Positions 60,808-64,000 of a DNA stretch of 64,000 nucleotides are shown here, piece after piece. Both the position numbers and the translations under genes were made by a program. The first letter of the stretch is position 1. Every line of letters starts with the position of its first letter. The stretch spans positions 57,947 through 121,946 of the forward strand of contig NZ_QLSV01000012.1 of NCBI RefSeq assembly GCF_003268815.1. Reading direction: 5' to 3'. This DNA is from Flavobacterium lacus. GTDB taxonomy: Bacteria > Bacteroidota > Bacteroidia > Flavobacteriales > Flavobacteriaceae. The notes below the pieces were generated by a model. That model saw only the letters and a list, made by a program, of their open reading frames with translations, had not been told where the DNA came from and did no database searches.

Positions 60808-62523
60808 ATGAAAGTAAACAAAATTATGACATTAAGATTGCTATTCGGATTGATAGTGATGTTTGGTTTTACTAGTTGTAGTAAAAATTCAAGCTCAAAA
60901 AATTCGTCAACAGCAACCGGTTGGAAAATCAACGATAAAAAAGGTGGTTTTCAGTATGCCTCAAACTTCAAAAAGCAAGAAGCTGCCCCTGGCTTAATTG
61001 CTATTGAAGGTGGAACTTTCACAATGGGAAAAGTGCAAGACGACGTTATGCATGATTGGAATAACACTCCAAATCAACAACACGTTCAATCTTTTTTCAT
61101 GGATGAAAGCGAAGTTACAAACCTCATGTACATGGAATACCTTGATTGGTTAAAAAGAATTTTTGATCCAAATGACGAAAATTATACTAACATTTATAAT
61201 GGTGCATTACCAGATACTTTAGTATGGAGAAATCGTCTAGGATATAATGAAACCATGACAAATAACTACCTGAGACATCCTGGCTATAAGGATTATCCAG
61301 TAGTAGGTGTAAATTGGATTCAAGCAGTTGAATTTTGTAAATGGAGAACAGACCGTGTTAACGAGGATATTCTAGAAAAAAATAAATACCTCAAAAGAGA
61401 CGCTAAATTAACTGACGCAACTGCTGAAAAATCTTTTAGCACTGAAACTTACATTAACACTCCTTCACAGGCATTTGGTGGTGACGAAGAAATTGTACTA
61501 AAAGGAAAAGGTGGTCGTGCTAAAGCAACTACCGGAAGAGATGGTGATTCATCCGAAGCTAAAAATGTATATGCTACACGTTCTTCAGGTTTAATACAAC
61601 CTGAATATAGACTACCTACCGAAGCTGAATGGGAATACGCTGCAGTAGCAAATGTTGGCAACAGAGAGTATAATTTATATCAAGGTCGAAAAAAATATCC
61701 TTGGAACGGCAGTTACACACGAACTGGCAAAAGAGAAGTAAAAGGTGATCAATTAGCCAATTTTAAACAAGGAAAAGGTGATTACGGTGGAATTGCAGGA
61801 TGGTCAGATGACGGTGCAGACATCACACAGGTTGTAAAATCTTATCCACCAAACGATTTTGGATTATATGATATGGCTGGTAATGTTAACGAATGGGTTG
61901 CGGACGTTTACAGACCAAGAGTAGACGACGAAGCTAACGATTTCAACTACTACAGAGGTAACGTTTATATGAAAAACAAAATTGGTGAAGACGGAAAAGT
62001 TGAGCTAATCACTTCAGAAAACATCAAATATGATACTTTAGCAAATGGAAAAATCATTGCTAGAAATCTTCCTGGTCAAATTGCACAAGTTCCAGTTGAT
62101 GAAAAAGAAACGTATCTAAGACAAAATTTTGACAAAAGTGATAACAGAAACTATCGTGATGGAGACAAACAATCCATCCGTTTCTACAAATCTGGTTCAG
62201 AGGAGGAAGGTGACGACAGTGTAAGTGATAAAAACAGAATGTATGACTCACCAAAACACCAAGTTTCAGTTGATAGTGCATCTTCAGAAATGGTCAGAAA
62301 ATACGACAAATCATCAAAAAGAACAACGCTAATTGATGATAACGTAAGGGTCTACAAAGGTGGATCTTGGAGAGATAGAGCATACTGGCTAGATCCAGCT
62401 CAAAGAAGATTCTTCCCCCAAGATATTGCCACAGATGACATAGGATTCCGTTGTGCGATGTCTAAAGTTGGACCAAAATCAAACAAGAAAACTGCTAAAG
62501 GGAAACCAAAATCAACACGATAA
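60808..62523 (+). CDS. gldJ: Gliding motility lipoprotein GldJ
   Basis: This is a 571-residue outer-membrane lipoprotein with lipobox FTSC (acceptor C24). It has a split SUMF1/formylglycine-generating-enzyme-like fold: IEGGTFTMGKVQDD, SEVTNLMYMEYLDW, YPVVGVNWIQAVEFCKW, YRLPTEAEWEYAA and the last part VYKGGSWRDRAYWLDPAQRR. GldJ is required for gliding and for stability of GldK/T9SS. Some GldJ features, such as a long insert between the SUMF1 segments (about 385-520), are visible. It is divergent from porU (207-bp gap). A terminator follows; murF is next. Confidence 0.96.
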   Translation: MKVNKIMTLRLLFGLIVMFGFTSCSKNSSSKNSSTATGWKINDKKGGFQYASNFKKQEAAPGLIAIEGGTFTMGKVQDDVMHDWNNTPNQQHVQSFFMDESEVTNLMYMEYLDWLKRIFDPNDENYTNIYNGALPDTLVWRNRLGYNETMTNNYLRHPGYKDYPVVGVNWIQAVEFCKWRTDRVNEDILEKNKYLKRDAKLTDATAEKSFSTETYINTPSQAFGGDEEIVLKGKGGRAKATTGRDGDSSEAKNVYATRSSGLIQPEYRLPTEAEWEYAAVANVGNREYNLYQGRKKYPWNGSYTRTGKREVKGDQLANFKQGKGDYGGIAGWSDDGADITQVVKSYPPNDFGLYDMAGNVNEWVADVYRPRVDDEANDFNYYRGNVYMKNKIGEDGKVELITSENIKYDTLANGKIIARNLPGQIAQVPVDEKETYLRQNFDKSDNRNYRDGDKQSIRFYKSGSEEEGDDSVSDKNRMYDSPKHQVSVDSASSEMVRKYDKSSKRTTLIDDNVRVYKGGSWRDRAYWLDPAQRRFFPQDIATDDIGFRCAMSKVGPKSNKKTAKGKPKSTR

Positions 62524-62543
62524 TTACCTTTATTGAATAATCA

Positions 62544-62574
62544 AAAAAGCCCTTTTTTAGGGCTTTTTATTTTT
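62544..62574 (+). terminator. Intrinsic terminator after gldJ
   Basis: The stem AAAAAGCCCT / AGGGCTTTTT (62544-62553, 62559-62568) is followed by T residues. It separates gldJ from murF. Confidence 0.85.
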
Positions 62575-62591
62575 AAAATACTTTCGCTTTT

Positions 62592-63875
62592 ATGGATATC
62601 TCACAAATTCATACATGTTTTTTAACTTGTTCTTCCATTTCAATCGACACTAGAAAGATTGAAAAAAATTCATTTTTTGTTGCTTTAAAAGGAACTCATT
62701 TTGATGCAAATACTTTTACCGAAGAAGCCCTAGAAAAGGGAGCATCCTATGTTTTAATAGATAATAAAAAATATTATAAAGATGAAAAAACAATCCTAGT
62801 TTCAAATACATTAGAAACTTTACAAGAATTAGCTAAGTACCATAGAAACTTCTTAAACTTAACCGTTATAGCTTTAACTGGAAGCAATGGAAAAACTACT
62901 ACTAAAGAGTTATTTCAAGTTGTATTGTCAAAAAAATACAATACCAAAGCAACGCTTGGCAACTTAAACAATCATATTGGCGTTCCGCTAACGCTACTCT
63001 CTTTTACCAAACAAACCGAAATCGGAATTGTAGAAATGGGTGCCAATCATCAAAAAGAAATTGAATTTTTATGCCAAATTGCTCAACCCGATTATGGTTA
63101 CATTACTAATTTTGGCAAAGCTCATTTAGAAGGTTTTGGCGGTGTTGAAGGCGTTATCAAAGGGAAATCCGAAATGTATAATTATCTATCGAAGCACAAA
63201 AAAAAAGTGTTTGTAAACCTGGATGATCCCATCCAATTTGCCAAGACAACTAAAATGAAACAAATCACTTTCAGCAAAAGTGATCCGGCTGCTTTTGTTT
63301 TTATTAAAAAAATAGAAGCAAAACCATTTGTAAAAGTAAACTACGATGAAATAGAAATTCAATCCAATTTAATAGGCCTTTATAACGCTACTAATATTGT
63401 TGCTGCGATTACAGTTGGAAGCTACTTTAATGTGACAAAGAATGATTGTAAGCAAGCTCTAGAAAATTATAATCCTTCTAATAATCGCTCTCAAATTATC
63501 CATAAAAATAATAACGAAATCATTCTCGATGCCTACAATGCTAATCCAAGTAGTATGGAAGTCGCGTTACAAAACTTTATTCAATTAGATAAAAATTCAA
63601 AAATTGCAGTGCTAGGTGATATGTTTGAATTGGGTGAAGATAGCCATCAAGAACACAAAAATATAGTTTACAAACTAATTTCAGAGGCAAATTTCAATTG
63701 CTATTTAATCGGAAAAGAATTTTATGCTTTCAAAGAAAATTATGAAAAAATCCATTTCTTCATGACTTTTGAAGAATTTGAGGAGTATTTAAAAAACAAT
63801 CCCCTTCAAAATTCTTTCATACTTATAAAAGGTTCACGCGGAATGGCTCTAGAAAGAACGTTAAAATATATTTAA
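62592..63875 (+). CDS. murF: UDP-MurNAc-tripeptide--D-Ala-D-Ala ligase
   Basis: This is the last cytoplasmic peptide-addition step of peptidoglycan synthesis, adding D-Ala-D-Ala to UDP-MurNAc-tripeptide. The 427-residue protein has the N-terminal ISIDTRKIEKNSFFVALKG, the P-loop TGSNGKTTTKE (residues 96-106), IGIVEMGANHQKEIEFL and the C-terminal LDAYNANPSSMEVALQNF. Length is typical. It is commonly found next to gldJ in flavobacteria. A structured repeat starts 5 bp after the stop and runs off the window. Confidence 0.96.
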   Translation: MDISQIHTCFLTCSSISIDTRKIEKNSFFVALKGTHFDANTFTEEALEKGASYVLIDNKKYYKDEKTILVSNTLETLQELAKYHRNFLNLTVIALTGSNGKTTTKELFQVVLSKKYNTKATLGNLNNHIGVPLTLLSFTKQTEIGIVEMGANHQKEIEFLCQIAQPDYGYITNFGKAHLEGFGGVEGVIKGKSEMYNYLSKHKKKVFVNLDDPIQFAKTTKMKQITFSKSDPAAFVFIKKIEAKPFVKVNYDEIEIQSNLIGLYNATNIVAAITVGSYFNVTKNDCKQALENYNPSNNRSQIIHKNNNEIILDAYNANPSSMEVALQNFIQLDKNSKIAVLGDMFELGEDSHQEHKNIVYKLISEANFNCYLIGKEFYAFKENYEKIHFFMTFEEFEEYLKNNPLQNSFILIKGSRGMALERTLKYI

Positions 63876-63880
63876 AAATA

Positions 63881-64000
63881 GGGCGTGCCCCTGCGACAAG
63901 CTCCGGGTCGGGCTTTTCGCTGCAAGTCCTCGTCCAAAGGTTGGTTTTTGTCGGGCTGTGCTCGGCTTCTTTGGTCGCCGGCTCAACCCGCAAAAACACA
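63881..64000 (+). repeat. Structured dispersed repeat, copy 5 (long type, cut by window end)
   Basis: This copy starts GGGCGTGCCCCTGCGACAAG, then CTCCGGGTCGGGCTTTTCGC and TGCAAGTCCTCG, as in copies 1 and 4 read in the opposite direction. The arm CCAAAGGTTGGTTTTTGTCG and the loop GCTTCTTTGGTCGCCGGCTC are followed by the start of the second arm (CCGCAAAAACACA) at the edge. Confidence 0.8.

Overview
The window is a 64 kb stretch of low-GC chromosome from a member of the Flavobacteriaceae, most likely Flavobacterium or a close relative. Evidence for this: the gliding/type IX secretion genes porU, porV and gldJ sit together next to murF; several proteins carry T9SS C-terminal sorting domains; promoters fit the Bacteroidota pattern (TTTG, about 19-20 bp, TAnnTTTG); and starts lack Shine-Dalgarno sequences and instead have A-rich, G-poor leaders. 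I see no phage, insertion sequence, CRISPR array or rRNA operon.

Layout. 0-5.7 kb: the N-terminal part of a CNNM/HlyC-type membrane protein, nucleotide genes (hpt-adk, purK-purE), a small toxin-antitoxin pair and two unknown genes. 5.8-20.7 kb: an M3 oligopeptidase, then a surface-protein region with two large T9SS cargo proteins, an ice-binding-type secreted protein whose sorting domain is cut off by a frameshift, and a GbsR/MarR-type regulator with two small membrane proteins. 20.9-28.7 kb: gcvP, a truncated haemoglobin, a KAS III-like enzyme, a methyltransferase, a GT2 glycosyltransferase and mlaE-mlaF. 28.7-36.2 kb (minus strand): a tight manC / DUF389 / cation-proton antiporter operon, a SprT-like protein, an SDR and an acyl-CoA dehydrogenase. 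36.2-41.4 kb: anmK, an OmpR-type two-component system and three downstream genes that look like its targets. 41.6-47.7 kb: glutamate dehydrogenase, nhaD, exbB-exbD-tonB and folC. 47.7-52.1 kb: two tRNA-Val genes, a PorE-like OmpA protein, miaE and a glycosyltransferase. 52.1-63.9 kb: pdhA-pdhC, cdd, porU-porV, gldJ and murF.

How the genes fit together. PorU (sortase), PorV (outer-membrane shuttle), GldJ and the PorE-like protein belong to the machinery that exports and anchors surface proteins. The large proteins at 8.1-12.1, 13.9-16.5 and 17.3-20.7 kb look like its cargo. ExbB/ExbD/TonB energise outer-membrane transport, and NhaD and the CPA2 antiporter handle Na+/H+. Most other genes are housekeeping.

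The most unusual signal is a family of structured intergenic repeats of about 140-170 bp. Four full copies and one cut by the window edge are present (7.9, 25.5, 45.4, 50.0 and 63.9 kb). Terminal blocks and a central loop are conserved, while the long stem arms differ between copies yet stay self-complementary. Other signals not explained by gene calls are: an 11-bp-spaced TAAT array over a promoter beside the two-component system; a duplicated palindrome flanking the GbsR/MarR gene; a frameshift at a run of seven A that removes a T9SS sorting domain; 8- and 14-bp tandem repeats in the leaders of adk, purE and manC; an 11-bp repeat array in two opposed orientations downstream of purE; and four genes in which a -7 box lies exactly 4 nt before the ATG, suggesting leaderless mRNAs.
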